Notes: generated from the letters alone by a model not told the origin. A stretch of 47,260 nt of DNA from Synechococcaceae cyanobacterium SM2_3_1 (GCA_012030715.1 JAAUUJ010000010.1:1-47260); one strand, 5' to 3'. Counted from the stretch's first letter, positions 1 to 9,602 are shown. Made by a program: numbers and translations.

Positions 1-165
1 CATTGTTGAGGGTTTCCAGGACACGATCCAGGTTGCGAGTGGTAAATTCCGCTTCTAGGAGAAGGAATCTCTGCAGGATCACCCCCGCGCCAGGCCATAG
101 AACCCAGCAGTCATCCCTAACAGCCCACATCCAAGTATGGCAAAGACCTTGCTCCGCAGTTTCAT
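1..165 (-). CDS. CHASE4-type sensor protein, N-terminal fragment, frameshifted
   Basis: Only the 5' end lies in the window. The start ATG (165-163) follows a good GAAGGAG ribosome-binding site and overlaps the stop of the upstream receptor as ATGA, so translation is probably coupled. The first residues form a signal anchor (MKLRSKVFAILGCGLLGMTA). The frame then hits a stop. Shifting one base in the C5 run at 82-86 continues as VILQRFLLLEAEFTTRNLDR, which resembles the start of CHASE4 extracellular sensor domains (hydrophobic helix, then a Leu/Glu-rich helix facing the periplasm). CHASE4 domains usually sit in front of HAMP and histidine kinase or GGDEF/EAL modules. Which output this gene has is outside the window. 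The break is most likely a one-base deletion in the homopolymer. The CHASE4 call is moderately confident. Confidence 0.55.
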
Positions 166-2616
166 GGGTGCTCCTTCGGGGGGTGTTTCAGTACTTTCAG
201 TGGCTTCATTGAGAGTCCTGCAGTAGAGAGATCTCGGGAACGGCTATCTCTTTCCTGAGCTGGCAGGGCCGGAGAGGATCCAGTTTCAGGGGTGGATAAA
301 CGGAAAAATTGAACCGTCCTGAACAGCTGATTGGCTAAGCTACCCATGGTCTGGGATTGGCTTTCAGCCAACTGAGTCAGTTGGGCAGTGCGTTCAGATA
401 GAGCAGCAATCTCTCGCATGGTTTGGGTCGAGAGTTGGGCGCTGGTCACAATCCGTTGATTCGCTGACGCCACATTCTCCCCAGCTGTGACTACATTGGC
501 CGTAACTTCTTGGACCTGCTGAAAGATTTGAGTTGATTCCCCAACCCCCCAGCGTGAAGTCACCCACCAGATGGCCCAGATCCTGCACATCCTGATCAAT
601 CGTGAGGGCCAGATCCTGAACCTGCTCTGTTTGCGCCTGCAGCGTGGCCAGACTGGAGTTAGTCTGTTGGGCCAGGATCTTAATCTGTTTGGCAAGGGCC
701 TGAAACTCTCTGGCGAGGGCCTGCATTTGCTGGGGATCTTGTTGGGCAAGAGCGCGGGCTGACAGCAGCTCAGCACTGATGGCCAGGGTTTGGGTCAGGG
801 TGGCTGACTGGTTTTGTTCCTTAACCACCAGATCGGTTAGAGAAATGAAGTCGGTAATGACCTGACGGCTCTGGATCAGATTCTCGGTTCCCTGCTGTAA
901 AGTTTGAATGCCCTGAGTGAGATGGGTCATGGCCTGTTGCCCCCGCTCCACTGTCAGCTGAATTTCCTCTAGAGCCTGCTTGGCCTGGATCCCCTGCACA
1001 ACCGACTGCTTGGCGGCAACTTCTACCTCATCGGTAAGCTGGAGGACCCGAACCACCTCACTGGCCTGTTCCTGGGCATTGTCTGCTACGGTGGCAGCCA
1101 TCGTGGCTAACTGCTGGGAGCCCTGAGTCACCTGTGCAGTGGTGGAAACTACCTGAGAAAGGATCTGAGCCAGCTGTTCGATCAGACGATTAAGGGTATC
1201 AGAGACCAGACCTGTGATGCGGGGATTGACCTCCGCCCGCACCGTCAGATCCCCATCTTCAACGTTGGAAACCACCTCAAGCAGGCGGCCCACATCCTGC
1301 TGCAAAGTCTGGCTTTCGGCTTCAGCCATTTCCGCCTGTCGCAGCTGTTCCTGAGTCTCCACGGTGCGGCGAACTTCTTCACGAATCCTCTGTTCATTAG
1401 CCGCCAGCTTCTTCATCAGGTTAAAGAAGGAAAGGGATAGACGCCCAATCTCATCCTCCTGCTGAATTTGAGACTGTAGAGCCGGATCCCGTCCTGCCAG
1501 GCGAGTACATTCGTCCAGGATTGGCTGCAGTCGCCGATTAAGGTTGCGGATAAACAGCGCGATGACCACCGAGATCAAGCTAGCCGCCAGCAGGGCGACG
1601 ATCAGCGTGTTGGTGCGCACGGGACCGATGACCACCCCATAGGGGACAATGGCCATCATGGTCCAGCTGGTGTTTCCCACACGGCGATAGGCCAGATACT
1701 GACCAGTTTCATCCAGCTCCAGAAGTCCACTGTTCTGGTTGGCAAGGGCAGTCTTCACCCGCGGCCACGCCAGATCCAACTCCGCCACTGTTTCAAAGGA
1801 GGGTCCCAGTTCTCCTTCAGGTGGAGGTGGGGGTTGAGCAGGTGGATAAGCAATAATCCGCCCCTCTTGCGAGAGGATGACAAAGTATCCCTGCTGCCGC
1901 ATCACGGCAATGTTTTGTAGCTGCTCAGTGATTCGTGCCAGGTTGATATCAACGTTGGTAATCCCGATCAGTGTCCCGTCTCCAGACCGAATTGGGGTCG
2001 CGTAACTACTCAACAATGCCCCATAGGATCCATAGGGTTCCACCCAGATCGGCTCTCCGGTTTCCACCGGCACCGTATAGTACACCTGATTGGGGTAGTC
2101 ATTATCAGCAAATAGCTCGGAGTAAAAGACATCCTCATAGGGAGCTGCCAAGCGGGTTCCCACCTGACCCTCCACCTGCTGATCACGGTAGTAATAGGGG
2201 AAAAACCATTCCTGATCCGGCAAGAGCGCAAAGGGTGTCTGACCAAATCCCAGGGCAAAAGCTAGATCGGGCTGTTCCAGCAAGGCCGCCAGTGCCAGTT
2301 GCTGATAGGGCTCGGCTGCCCTGACTCCCCGTTGCTGAAACACCTTGACTGCGGACCCAAGCGCGCGGGCATGTTGTTCCACAGGGGCTAGTTGGCTGAG
2401 AATCTCATTGACGCGGGTGTCCAGACTGGCAGTCAGCTCTCCCTCCAGCTGCTCTGTGAGCGTCTCGATCAGGATCAAGGTCCCTCCACCCAGAGCAACT
2501 AGCAGACCCGCTAGTGTGGAGAGAAATAGTTTGGTTCCGATGGAGTTCAGCCTCAGCCTTCCAAACTGGGGCTGATTAGAAGGCGAATGTGAGCGTCGGT
2601 GAGCAGGGGATGTCAT
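162..2616 (-). CDS. Methyl-accepting chemotaxis protein (receptor 1), frameshifted near its C-terminus
   Basis: Transmembrane chemoreceptor of about 817 residues after repair. A short cytoplasmic tail is followed by TM1 (about 28-50), a large periplasmic double-Cache-like sensor (about 50-330, with a proline-rich stretch near 258-267), TM2 (335-357), HAMP (358-408), a second HAMP-like repeat and a coiled-coil signalling domain. It ends with the LFRTVQFFRLS-type tail shared with its neighbour. The frame breaks in the C6 run at 545-550. Removing one base joins the two halves as VGDFTLGVGESTQIFQQ, parallel to the neighbouring paralogue. The normally conserved tip is poorly preserved (LAISAELLSARALAQQDP where canonical receptors have LALNAxIEAARAGE), so coupling to CheA/CheW may be altered. 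The start has a GAGG site 9 bases upstream and lies 13 bases after the preceding stop. Confidence 0.85.
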
Positions 2617-2629
2617 GGGGTGCGCCTCG

Positions 2630-4966
2630 TTAAACCATCAGGACAGAATCGCTGGGCAGAGGAGAATCACTTGAGCTGCTGTCCTCTTCAGCTTCAGATC
2701 CCGTCTCGATCTCAGGCAGAATCGCTGGAGATGGCAACCTGAAGAATCGGATATTGTTGAGCAACGCTCGGGAAAGTCGCTCCATTTCCACCGCTTGTTT
2801 CTGGGATCCTTGACTCAGATCCATGGTGAGATCGGCCAGGGTGGCCACTTGAGCCATCAGGTTGGTGGTGGTATCAGCCGCAGACAGAATCCCCTGGCTA
2901 GATTCAGCAACTCCTTCCCCTACCTGCACCAGCACCTGGGCGCGGGAGCGGATCTCGTTGAAGACCTGTTGCGACTCCTCCACACCGGAAGTGAAACGGC
3001 TCACCAGTCCTGCCAGCCGCTGCACTTCACTATCTACTCCGGTCACGACAGCATGGATTTGATCCGTGCGCTGCTGTAGCGTTTCTAAGGACTCATTGGT
3101 CTGCTGCGCCAGGGCACTCACCTGGTCGGCGATGGCCTCAAATTCTCGAGCTACAACCGCAAATTGACGGGGATCACGCTGCTCTGCGGCACGGGCAGCC
3201 ACCAGAGTGGCGTTCAGGGCCAAAACCTGAGTCATGGAGGCAATTTGACCCTGATCCTGAACAAACTGATCTGCTAGACCAACAAATTCTCCCAAAGCTT
3301 TCATGCGCTGCACGATCAGATCAGTACCTGCCTGCAGAGTGGAGATCTCACGGGTCAGGGACTGAATGGTGGTTTGTCCCGCCGTTACGGCTGTCCCGAC
3401 CTCGTTCAGAGACTCGGTTGCTTTCATCGTTTCCATGCTGGCAACCTGTGCTGCTGATTGAACTTCCTGCGTCAGGGTGAGGGCACGAACCACATCTCTG
3501 GCCTGCCCGGTCGCATTCTCAGCCACCTGACTGGACAGCAATCGCAACTGATCTGCACCCTGGGCCACCTGTTCTGTTGTCGTTAACACCTGGCTTAAGA
3601 TCCGGATCAACTGCTCAACCAGCCGATTAAAGGTATCGGCCACCAGTCCAGTGGCCCGATCACTAACCTCTGCTTCTGCCTCCAGGTTCCCCTCTTCGAC
3701 CGCCAGAACTACCTCCAGAAGCTGACCCACATCCGCCTGCAGGAGCTGACTTTCCTCGGTAATCGTGGTATTGGCTTGTTCAAGTTGTTCAGCGTTCACT
3801 TGCAACGTACTCAGGAGCTGCTGGATCTGGTTCGCCATCCCATTGATATTGCTGGAAAGGAGTGCCAACTCATCCTCTCCCTGCACAGGCAACCTCGTGC
3901 CTAGATCTCCCTGGCCCAATCGCACCACGGTGGCAGTGGCTCTGAGAATGGGTTGAATTGCACGTGCCGACAACCAGGCAGCCAGAATCCCCACGCCCAC
4001 GGCTGTAGCCAGGACACTGGAGGCCGTTAGCAAAAGCAGCTGACGGCGGGCAGCAAATACGACGGATGCCGGAGAGGTAACCACCACCGACCAGGTGTCC
4101 TCTAACCCCTCTACCTGCAAGGGAAGATAGGTCTCAATCCGGCTTACACCGCTGACAGGATCCTGTCCTAAGATCAAGTTCTCATCTTCCGTCGCCGCCA
4201 GGGTGGCAAAAGCTGGAATATATGACTCAACATTCTGACCCTCAAGATTGGGATCCTGGGCAAGGAAAATGGTTCCATCTCCACGGGTGAAGGCATACCC
4301 TTTCCCCTCCTCGGCAATAAATGCCCCCTGCAGCCGCGAGTCCACCGATCGCATCAACAGCTCCGCATATACCACAGCAACAATCTCATTGCTGTCACTG
4401 TCTCGCACTGGCACAGCCAGGGGAATTGCCCATCCCGCTACCGCAGCACTAGTAGGCAAGGGAAACGGCTGCCCTGCCAGATACTCTCCTGTCTCCAGCA
4501 CTGTCTGAAAATAGGGTTGGTTGCCCTGATCAGGAAGAGGATCCCCCTCCGACTGGATCAGGGAACTTCCATCGCGGTTGATCACTGCAATGAGGCCATA
4601 CACCCCGGCTTGCTGAGAATAACTGAGTAGGGTCGCCCGTTTCTGGCGGCGAGAGGTGGATGCCCGCAGTTCTGCATCAGTGAATAAGGGCAGGTTCGCA
4701 ATCACGTTTAGATTGATGCGACTGCTGGTTATCACCTGGCTAAAAAGGGTTTGGACTTCACGAATTTCATCCAGGCGAGTTTCTTCAATGGCCGCTGTCA
4801 GGGTGGCATTGGTGATCCAGAAAGCCAGTGCCCCGACTACAAAGACGGGAAGAGTTGCCAGGGTTATCCCCAGGGCCGTCGCCTTAAAGCGGAGACTGGA
4901 GGCCCAAGGTTTTCTACCCAACGGTCTAGGCGGAAGAGTTTTCGGCGGGGCAGAGTGCTGAGCCAT
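2630..4966 (-). CDS. Methyl-accepting chemotaxis protein (receptor 2)
   Basis: Chemoreceptor of 778 residues, paralogous to the receptor that follows it. Order: cytoplasmic tail, TM1 (about 28-50), periplasmic Cache-type sensor (50-309), TM2 (310-332), HAMP (333-385), a second HAMP-like unit, then the methyl-accepting coiled coil. The signalling hairpin reads VLALNATLVAARAAEQ and FAVVAREFEAIA, clearly closer to the consensus than in the paralogue, so this copy probably contacts the kinase complex. A longer reading to 5050 overlaps the binding-protein gene; I chose ATG 4966, 16 bases after that stop, because the residues before it look like out-of-frame read-through. Its position behind a periplasmic sugar-binding protein suggests that the liganded binding protein docks on this sensor domain, but this is inference. 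Confidence 0.88.
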   Translation of the reverse strand: MAQHSAPPKTLPPRPLGRKPWASSLRFKATALGITLATLPVFVVGALAFWITNATLTAAIEETRLDEIREVQTLFSQVITSSRINLNVIANLPLFTDAELRASTSRRQKRATLLSYSQQAGVYGLIAVINRDGSSLIQSEGDPLPDQGNQPYFQTVLETGEYLAGQPFPLPTSAAVAGWAIPLAVPVRDSDSNEIVAVVYAELLMRSVDSRLQGAFIAEEGKGYAFTRGDGTIFLAQDPNLEGQNVESYIPAFATLAATEDENLILGQDPVSGVSRIETYLPLQVEGLEDTWSVVVTSPASVVFAARRQLLLLTASSVLATAVGVGILAAWLSARAIQPILRATATVVRLGQGDLGTRLPVQGEDELALLSSNINGMANQIQQLLSTLQVNAEQLEQANTTITEESQLLQADVGQLLEVVLAVEEGNLEAEAEVSDRATGLVADTFNRLVEQLIRILSQVLTTTEQVAQGADQLRLLSSQVAENATGQARDVVRALTLTQEVQSAAQVASMETMKATESLNEVGTAVTAGQTTIQSLTREISTLQAGTDLIVQRMKALGEFVGLADQFVQDQGQIASMTQVLALNATLVAARAAEQRDPRQFAVVAREFEAIADQVSALAQQTNESLETLQQRTDQIHAVVTGVDSEVQRLAGLVSRFTSGVEESQQVFNEIRSRAQVLVQVGEGVAESSQGILSAADTTTNLMAQVATLADLTMDLSQGSQKQAVEMERLSRALLNNIRFFRLPSPAILPEIETGSEAEEDSSSSDSPLPSDSVLMV

Positions 4967-4982
4967 TGGAAATCTCGCTGCT

Positions 4983-6068
4983 TTATGGACAGAGGTTGCT
5001 GGTACCTGCGGGGACATCAACACAGACATCGGCCTGTGAGACAAACCCATCTGCGATCACGGTGGAGGCAAGATTGTCACGAGTTACCGCAATCGGGGTG
5101 AGTTTGATAAAGGGAACACTCTCTCCACTGGCCACCTGAATGGTTTCGCTGGTGAGTTGCTGCAGGGATCCACCACCAATCAGAGTCTGCACCACCTGGA
5201 TGGTGGCTTGAGCTTGCTGAGGAATAGGCTTGTAGACCGTCATAGCCTGATCCCCCAGGAGAATATTGCGAATTCCCACCACAGTGGCATCCTGACCTGT
5301 AACCAAAACTTTGCCATTCAAGCCAAAGAGCCGCAGCGCCGAGATGACTCCTCCGGCCATGCCATCGTTGGCCACATAGGCAATCTGAATATTACCCTCC
5401 TCTTCATCCAAGAGATCCTCCATCGTGGCCTGGGCAGTGGCATTGTTCCAGTCCGGGGTGTACTCGTCGTGGATAATGCTGATTGCTCCCTGATCTAGCA
5501 GGGGCTGTAACTGGGTAAGCGCACCTTCACGGAAGCGAATGGCATTGTTATCATCCTCAGAGCCATTGATCATCACCACCCGTGCTCCGGGCTCATAGTT
5601 TTCGGCGATATAGCGACCCTGAAGCTCTCCCACCATCAGGTTGTCAAAACTGACATACGCCGCGACATCCTTTGCTTGGATCAGACGATCATAGGCAATT
5701 ACCGGAACCTGCCTGGTTTGGGCTCGCTCCACAATCGTGGTGTCATTGCTGTCCACAGTGGCTACCACTAGAATACAGGCCCCATTGCTCAATGCTTCCT
5801 CCGCCTGCTGATTTTGGGTGCTGATCTGGCCATTTGCATTTGCATAGGAAATCGTGGCATCGGGTAAGGCTTGCTGCAGCCCTTCTACCAGAAGAGGGCG
5901 ATCGAGCGATTCCCAACGGGGGACTGTTCTAGACTCCGGCAGCAGTACGGCGATATTGTTGCAGTTCCGAGCACTCTCCATATGTGCTTGCGCCATCGCA
6001 GGAATGGCTCCTGTCAGCAACATTCCCAGGCCTAAGGATGCAATTTCCAGTAACTTCTTTAGCTCCAT
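4983..6068 (-). CDS. Periplasmic sugar-binding protein, XylF/RbsB-like, embedded in the chemosensory operon
   Basis: 361-residue type-I periplasmic binding protein. A signal peptide (residues 1 to about 27, ending AMAQA) is followed by two Rossmann-like lobes. Recognisable stretches are the first strand IAVLLPES, VPVIAYDRLI, YVSFDNLMVGELQGRYI, VVMINGSEDDNNA, IAYVANDGMAGG and VLVTGQDA, as in xylose/ribose-binding proteins of ABC importers. No permease or ATPase is nearby. It sits between the CheW-like gene and two chemoreceptors with small gaps and a GGGAGGA site before the ATG, so a sensory role (delivering a ligand signal to a receptor) is more likely than transport alone. The ligand cannot be read from sequence; pentose or a related sugar would be the family-based guess. 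Confidence 0.85.
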   Translation of the reverse strand: MELKKLLEIASLGLGMLLTGAIPAMAQAHMESARNCNNIAVLLPESRTVPRWESLDRPLLVEGLQQALPDATISYANANGQISTQNQQAEEALSNGACILVVATVDSNDTTIVERAQTRQVPVIAYDRLIQAKDVAAYVSFDNLMVGELQGRYIAENYEPGARVVMINGSEDDNNAIRFREGALTQLQPLLDQGAISIIHDEYTPDWNNATAQATMEDLLDEEEGNIQIAYVANDGMAGGVISALRLFGLNGKVLVTGQDATVVGIRNILLGDQAMTVYKPIPQQAQATIQVVQTLIGGGSLQQLTSETIQVASGESVPFIKLTPIAVTRDNLASTVIADGFVSQADVCVDVPAGTSNLCP

Positions 6069-6522
6069 ACCGATCCTCCCTCAAGGTAAAAAGTTTAGTC
6101 CCATCTCCGCTGCCAGCGCTGAGGTGCCAGAACTGATCTGTGATCTGTTCTGGATGAAATAGAGAAATCTGAGCTTGCTGCAGTTCTGCATCTGTACGAC
6201 TGCCTAGAATCCGATCAACTACCATCCCAACCCCCGCCAATGTAGATAAAGATGAGGTGAAGCAAACTGCAGTCAGCATCTCTGAAGATACTTTTCGTAC
6301 CCCCGCTTTGCCCAAGGAATTTAAACCCTGACTCACCTGCACAAGCGGCTTGATCTGTCCGCGATGATGCACGAGACCTAAGAGTTGAGGATCATAAAAC
6401 GGCAGGGGCAGTAAAGCCGACCGTTCCAGCACAATGATCTCGTCCACCCACGAGGCAGCAAAAGCCAGTCGTTCCTCTGCCACCTGCGTCAAGATATAGC
6501 GTGGGGCTGTCTGCTGATCCAT
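5929..6522 (-). CDS. CheW-like scaffold protein
   Basis: CheW-domain protein that links chemoreceptors to a CheA kinase in the PilI/TaxW style of cyanobacterial phototaxis and pilus operons. The domain covers about residues 8-150 (YILTQVAEERLAFAAS, then LLGLVHHRGQIKPLVQVSQ and GMVVDRILG). As written the frame runs 140 bases into the next gene and ends with unrelated residues. Dropping one base from the A5 run at 6088-6092 gives ...GDGTKLLP followed by TGA at 6083-6081, just before the ribosome-binding site of the binding-protein gene. That is a natural end, so the true gene is probably 6081-6522 (about 146 residues). The ATG lies 11 bases after the cheY stop. Confidence 0.8.
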   Translation of the reverse strand: MDQQTAPRYILTQVAEERLAFAASWVDEIIVLERSALLPLPFYDPQLLGLVHHRGQIKPLVQVSQGLNSLGKAGVRKVSSEMLTAVCFTSSLSTLAGVGMVVDRILGSRTDAELQQAQISLFHPEQITDQFWHLSAGSGDGTKLFTLREDRYGAKEVTGNCILRPGNVADRSHSCDGASTYGECSELQQYRRTAAGV

Positions 6523-6533
6523 GGTGATGAGCC

Positions 6534-6889
6534 CTACACCTTTTGCAAAATATGCTGCAGACTTTCTTGAGAAACTGGTTTAGTCAAATAATCATTTGCT
6601 CCTGCCCTTTTGATGCCATAGTCCACTTCCAGGGGTGTCTTTTTGCTTGAGCAAAAGATCACTTTCTGATCCGCTGTTGCAGACTTAGCGCGCAGAGAGC
6701 GCAGGAATTTATACCCATCCTGTTCCGGCATTACAATATCCAGAAAAACAGCAGCATACCTCCCTGCAGCAATGCGCTCTAGAGCACCTTCTGTAGTGCC
6801 GCGGCGTCCACCTGATGACCAAGCTTCTCCAGGAGAGAAACCAAATAGATTCTGTCAGCGGAACTATCATCAATGACAAAAAAACGCAT
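6534..6889 (-). CDS. CheY/PilH-like single-domain response regulator, frameshifted
   Basis: A stand-alone receiver domain of about 118 residues once repaired. The start MRFFVIDDSSADRIY carries the paired acidic residues (DD) of the phosphorylation site and follows an AGGAAG site. The frame fails near 6798-6804 (GCCGCGG). Restoring one base continues as TTEGALERIAAGRYAAVFLD, where the last Asp is the phospho-acceptor, then IVMPEQDGYKFLRSL. The switch Thr/Ser region (VIFCSSKK) and the conserved Lys in YLTKPVS follow. It would diffuse between the receptor-kinase array and the motility output. PilG-PilH-PilI-PilJ gene order in cyanobacterial phototaxis and pilus loci is similar to the order here. 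Confidence 0.8.
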
Positions 6890-6921
6890 AATGGTCTTCC
6901 TAATTTAAGGAAAATGACAAC

Positions 6922-8112
6922 CTAGACAAGAGTATCCTTTTCTAACGGCACAACTTCCCGTAGTAATTCACGGAGTTCTTGGCGAAAGGTTGATACATCA
7001 TCCGAAGCACGGGGTTTTGCCAGAAATTTACAGTTAGCCCACTGAGCTCGCCATTGATTAGACATACTTTTTTCTCCAGTCAGCATCACCAGAGGGATTG
7101 AGGCCAATTGAGGTTGCCTGCGGATCTGCTTGATCAGCTCAAAGCCACTAACCTCAGGCATATTAATATCCAGGAAGATGACTGCCGGAATGGTTTGTAA
7201 CATGGTCGGCACAGCTTTCAACGCATCACTGCATGTATTGACGCGATACCCCCAATGCTCCACTAAATTCTGGAATTGCTTGAGTAGCAATGGTGAGTCA
7301 TCCACAACAAATACTTCAGGTGAAGACAGGTCTGTGTTCAGATCAAAATCTTCATTTGCAGATAAACCAAAATTCACCAGGTTGTTACGGGCAAGATTGG
7401 CAAACATGCGGGCAACATCCAGTGAATCACGGGCGAGTTCTTCTGCGATTTCTTTCAGTGATTTGGGTGAAGCCATCAGTCGGGTCAGCTGCTGCTGTTG
7501 GGATGGACTGAGATTCGAGGCAACAATGGCTTCCTGGTTCAGTTGGGGTACTGCATTCAAGGAGCGGATCTGGGCCTGAACCCCCTGCCACTGCTTCTGC
7601 CGGGCCTGCAATTCCACCAACAGGGTATCCAGATTAAACCCTGCAATGGGAGACTGAGCCAACAGTTCGTAGTCCTGAACAAACTCAGCCTGGCCAGGCT
7701 TGCTAAATAAATGTTGTTCCAGCTCCATGAGAATGCTCAAGCGAAGGGCCTGCACCGCTTCGTCATAACTCAGCAGCTGTAGCTTATCCATCCGACTCAG
7801 CATCGATCCCAGGCGTCTCATCTGCTCAGGCGTTGCTTCTGTTTCCAGTTGCTTAATGGATCGCTGAACGGAGGACGTCCGCAGACGCAGGATAAACCGA
7901 TTTAGCACCCCCAACAGAGCGTTCCAAGATAGTCTTTCCGGACCCAGATAAACAACTTTGCCCTGAACAAATCCCAAATACCACAGATGGGAGGCATGGG
8001 CGGAGTTAACCTGGAACTGCCAATACCCAGTGGAGATGCCCTGAGCTGCTTGCGTTAAGCGAGGAAAGAGCGTCCTAGATGAGTAGGTAAAACTCTGCTG
8101 GGCTGCGTTCAT
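6922..8112 (-). CDS. PatA/PilG-like response regulator
   Basis: 396-residue protein with a PATAN-type N-terminal region (about 1-250, beginning with a DUF4388-like segment, FPRLTQAAQGISTGYWQFQ) and a C-terminal receiver domain (about 265-390). The receiver shows VFVVDDSP, the phospho-acceptor Asp in VIFLDINMPE, the switch Thr in LVMLTGEK and the Lys of FLAKP. This architecture is typical of cyanobacterial PatA and of the first gene in pix/pil/hmp chemosensory operons. The open frame reaches 8190, but ATG 8112 has a GGGGAG site 9 bases upstream and starts at the conserved part. It is the first gene of a seven-gene minus-strand operon with gaps of at most about 32 bases. Confidence 0.87.
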   Translation of the reverse strand: MNAAQQSFTYSSRTLFPRLTQAAQGISTGYWQFQVNSAHASHLWYLGFVQGKVVYLGPERLSWNALLGVLNRFILRLRTSSVQRSIKQLETEATPEQMRRLGSMLSRMDKLQLLSYDEAVQALRLSILMELEQHLFSKPGQAEFVQDYELLAQSPIAGFNLDTLLVELQARQKQWQGVQAQIRSLNAVPQLNQEAIVASNLSPSQQQQLTRLMASPKSLKEIAEELARDSLDVARMFANLARNNLVNFGLSANEDFDLNTDLSSPEVFVVDDSPLLLKQFQNLVEHWGYRVNTCSDALKAVPTMLQTIPAVIFLDINMPEVSGFELIKQIRRQPQLASIPLVMLTGEKSMSNQWRAQWANCKFLAKPRASDDVSTFRQELRELLREVVPLEKDTLV

Positions 8113-8657
8113 AGCCAGATCTCCCCTGCAAGACTCATCCTGTATCGCTACTGAGCGAGAACTGTTCACATAGTTCCCACGAATCATCATTTTTTAGTAA
8201 CCCCAAATTGACATGAAAGACACGGAAATAACGATCCTTAGTGATCCCAGACCCCAGATGGGGAACGATCATCCCCAAGCCTGAGAGTAATAGATCTTAC
8301 ACATAGAGACAGTACAATCGCTTATAAAAGTCACTATAAGTCAAATTGGGTCTATACAACTCAGCCATTTGGCGGATCTATTGCTAACATTCCAGGCAGT
8401 TCAGGCCTATCAAGTGAGTGCGTGTATATGATTGCACGTCAATAGGGATCGGCCTGAAGAATGATGAGTAACCTGGATTACTCCAGCCAGATCCGTGATT
8501 CCAGTGGAGACTGGACCTCTGTTCAGGAAGCTAAGTATTCTGGCACACAAAAAATCAGAAGTTACTTGAATCATTGTTTAATAAAAAGGCGATATGGGTA
8601 GGTTTTGTCGGCATAATTAGATTGTCTTAAATCTTTTCAGATATAGGGTCCTCGGTG
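8113..8657. promoter_or_regulatory. Divergent intergenic region upstream of the chemosensory operon
   Basis: No credible gene in about 545 bases. The most structured part is 8321-8344. It holds an inverted repeat CTTATA-N8-TATAAG, and AAGTCA occurs twice with starts 10 bases apart, one helical turn. On the minus strand TTGACT (8344-8339) is followed by TATAGT and TATAAG hexamers, so a promoter with a nearby regulator site for the chemosensory operon is plausible. The spacing to a -10 element is not ideal, so this is only a candidate. The rightward gene has no clear promoter. Confidence 0.3.
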
Positions 8658-9344
8658 ATGGCTTTAAATGAGAACATCGATCTCAAAAGTAACCTGTTTT
8701 TTAGTGTTCTGATCAGTATTGGGTTAGGGGTTCAGGTTGAGGCTCTGGGGCAATCCCCTTTGAAAGGTAGAAATCTTGGTGCAGGTCCTGTTGAGCAAAT
8801 GGAGCGGTCCTACGACTCTTTGCAGAGCCAACTGGAAGCTTCGGTGGCCGAAGAAAACTGGGCTGAAGCGATTGTGATCATCAACCGTATGATGGAGGCT
8901 GAACCCAGTCGTAGGGCAGTTCTGATGGACTATCGGGATCGGCTGCTGGCGTTGCTGCGACAACAGAGTGAACAGGAAAAGAACGCCCTGGAGGCGGAGA
9001 TCAGTGAGGAGGAGCTGAGAGAGGATCGCTCCAGAAATGTAGATTGGGGGCCTTGGTTAACAAAACTAAAGCAAAGAGTGGAGGCAAATTGGACTCCAGG
9101 GCAAACCGGAGAAAGTCGTTTGGTAGTACTAAACTTTGATGTTGGTCGTGATGGAAATCTTGCAGAGTTGAGAATAACTAGAAGATCAGGGCATCCACCT
9201 ACTGACAATGCAGCCATTGCCGCTGTTCAAAAATCAGCCCCCTTTAATCCTTTTCCTGATGCCTATCCAGGTAATCTGGTCACTATCAACTTCCAGTTTG
9301 AGATTAATGTATTTGGACAGATGCGAGTAGGAGGTGGGAGTTAA
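8658..9344 (+). CDS. TonB C-terminal domain protein
   Basis: 228-residue exported or membrane-anchored protein: N-terminal hydrophobic segment (about 10-30, ending near VEALGQS), an alpha-helical middle rich in Glu/Gln/Arg (about 45-115, possibly coiled coil), then a TonB-C-like domain (about 125-215) with WGPWLTKLKQRVEANW, a VVLNFDVGRDGNLAELRI strand pair and SGHPPTDNAAIAAVQKSAPF. In TonB and TolA this fold transmits force or contacts outer-membrane partners. Cyanobacterial versions often lack ExbB/ExbD neighbours, as here, so the energising role is not assured. ATG 8658 preferred over GTG 8655. It stands alone between two minus-strand operons. Confidence 0.7.
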   Translation: MALNENIDLKSNLFFSVLISIGLGVQVEALGQSPLKGRNLGAGPVEQMERSYDSLQSQLEASVAEENWAEAIVIINRMMEAEPSRRAVLMDYRDRLLALLRQQSEQEKNALEAEISEEELREDRSRNVDWGPWLTKLKQRVEANWTPGQTGESRLVVLNFDVGRDGNLAELRITRRSGHPPTDNAAIAAVQKSAPFNPFPDAYPGNLVTINFQFEINVFGQMRVGGGS

Positions 9345-9602
9345 GGCAGATCTCACCCGACCTTAACCTTAGGCTGCAATTAACATACAGAACAGATCCT
9401 TTCCCTGAACGGCCAGGCTGATCACTTGCTTACCGAAGATCAGTGTAGGCTTAAATACATTAATTTATTCTGCAAGGCGGATCCTACGTCTAATGCGATC
9501 AAGGATAGTAGGTATAGCAATTACGAGATGCAGCGCCCACTGTCTTCGGAACGGTGGGTTTACTTTGAAGAGATGTTTCAAGATCTTGGCAAAGCGTTGA
9601 GC

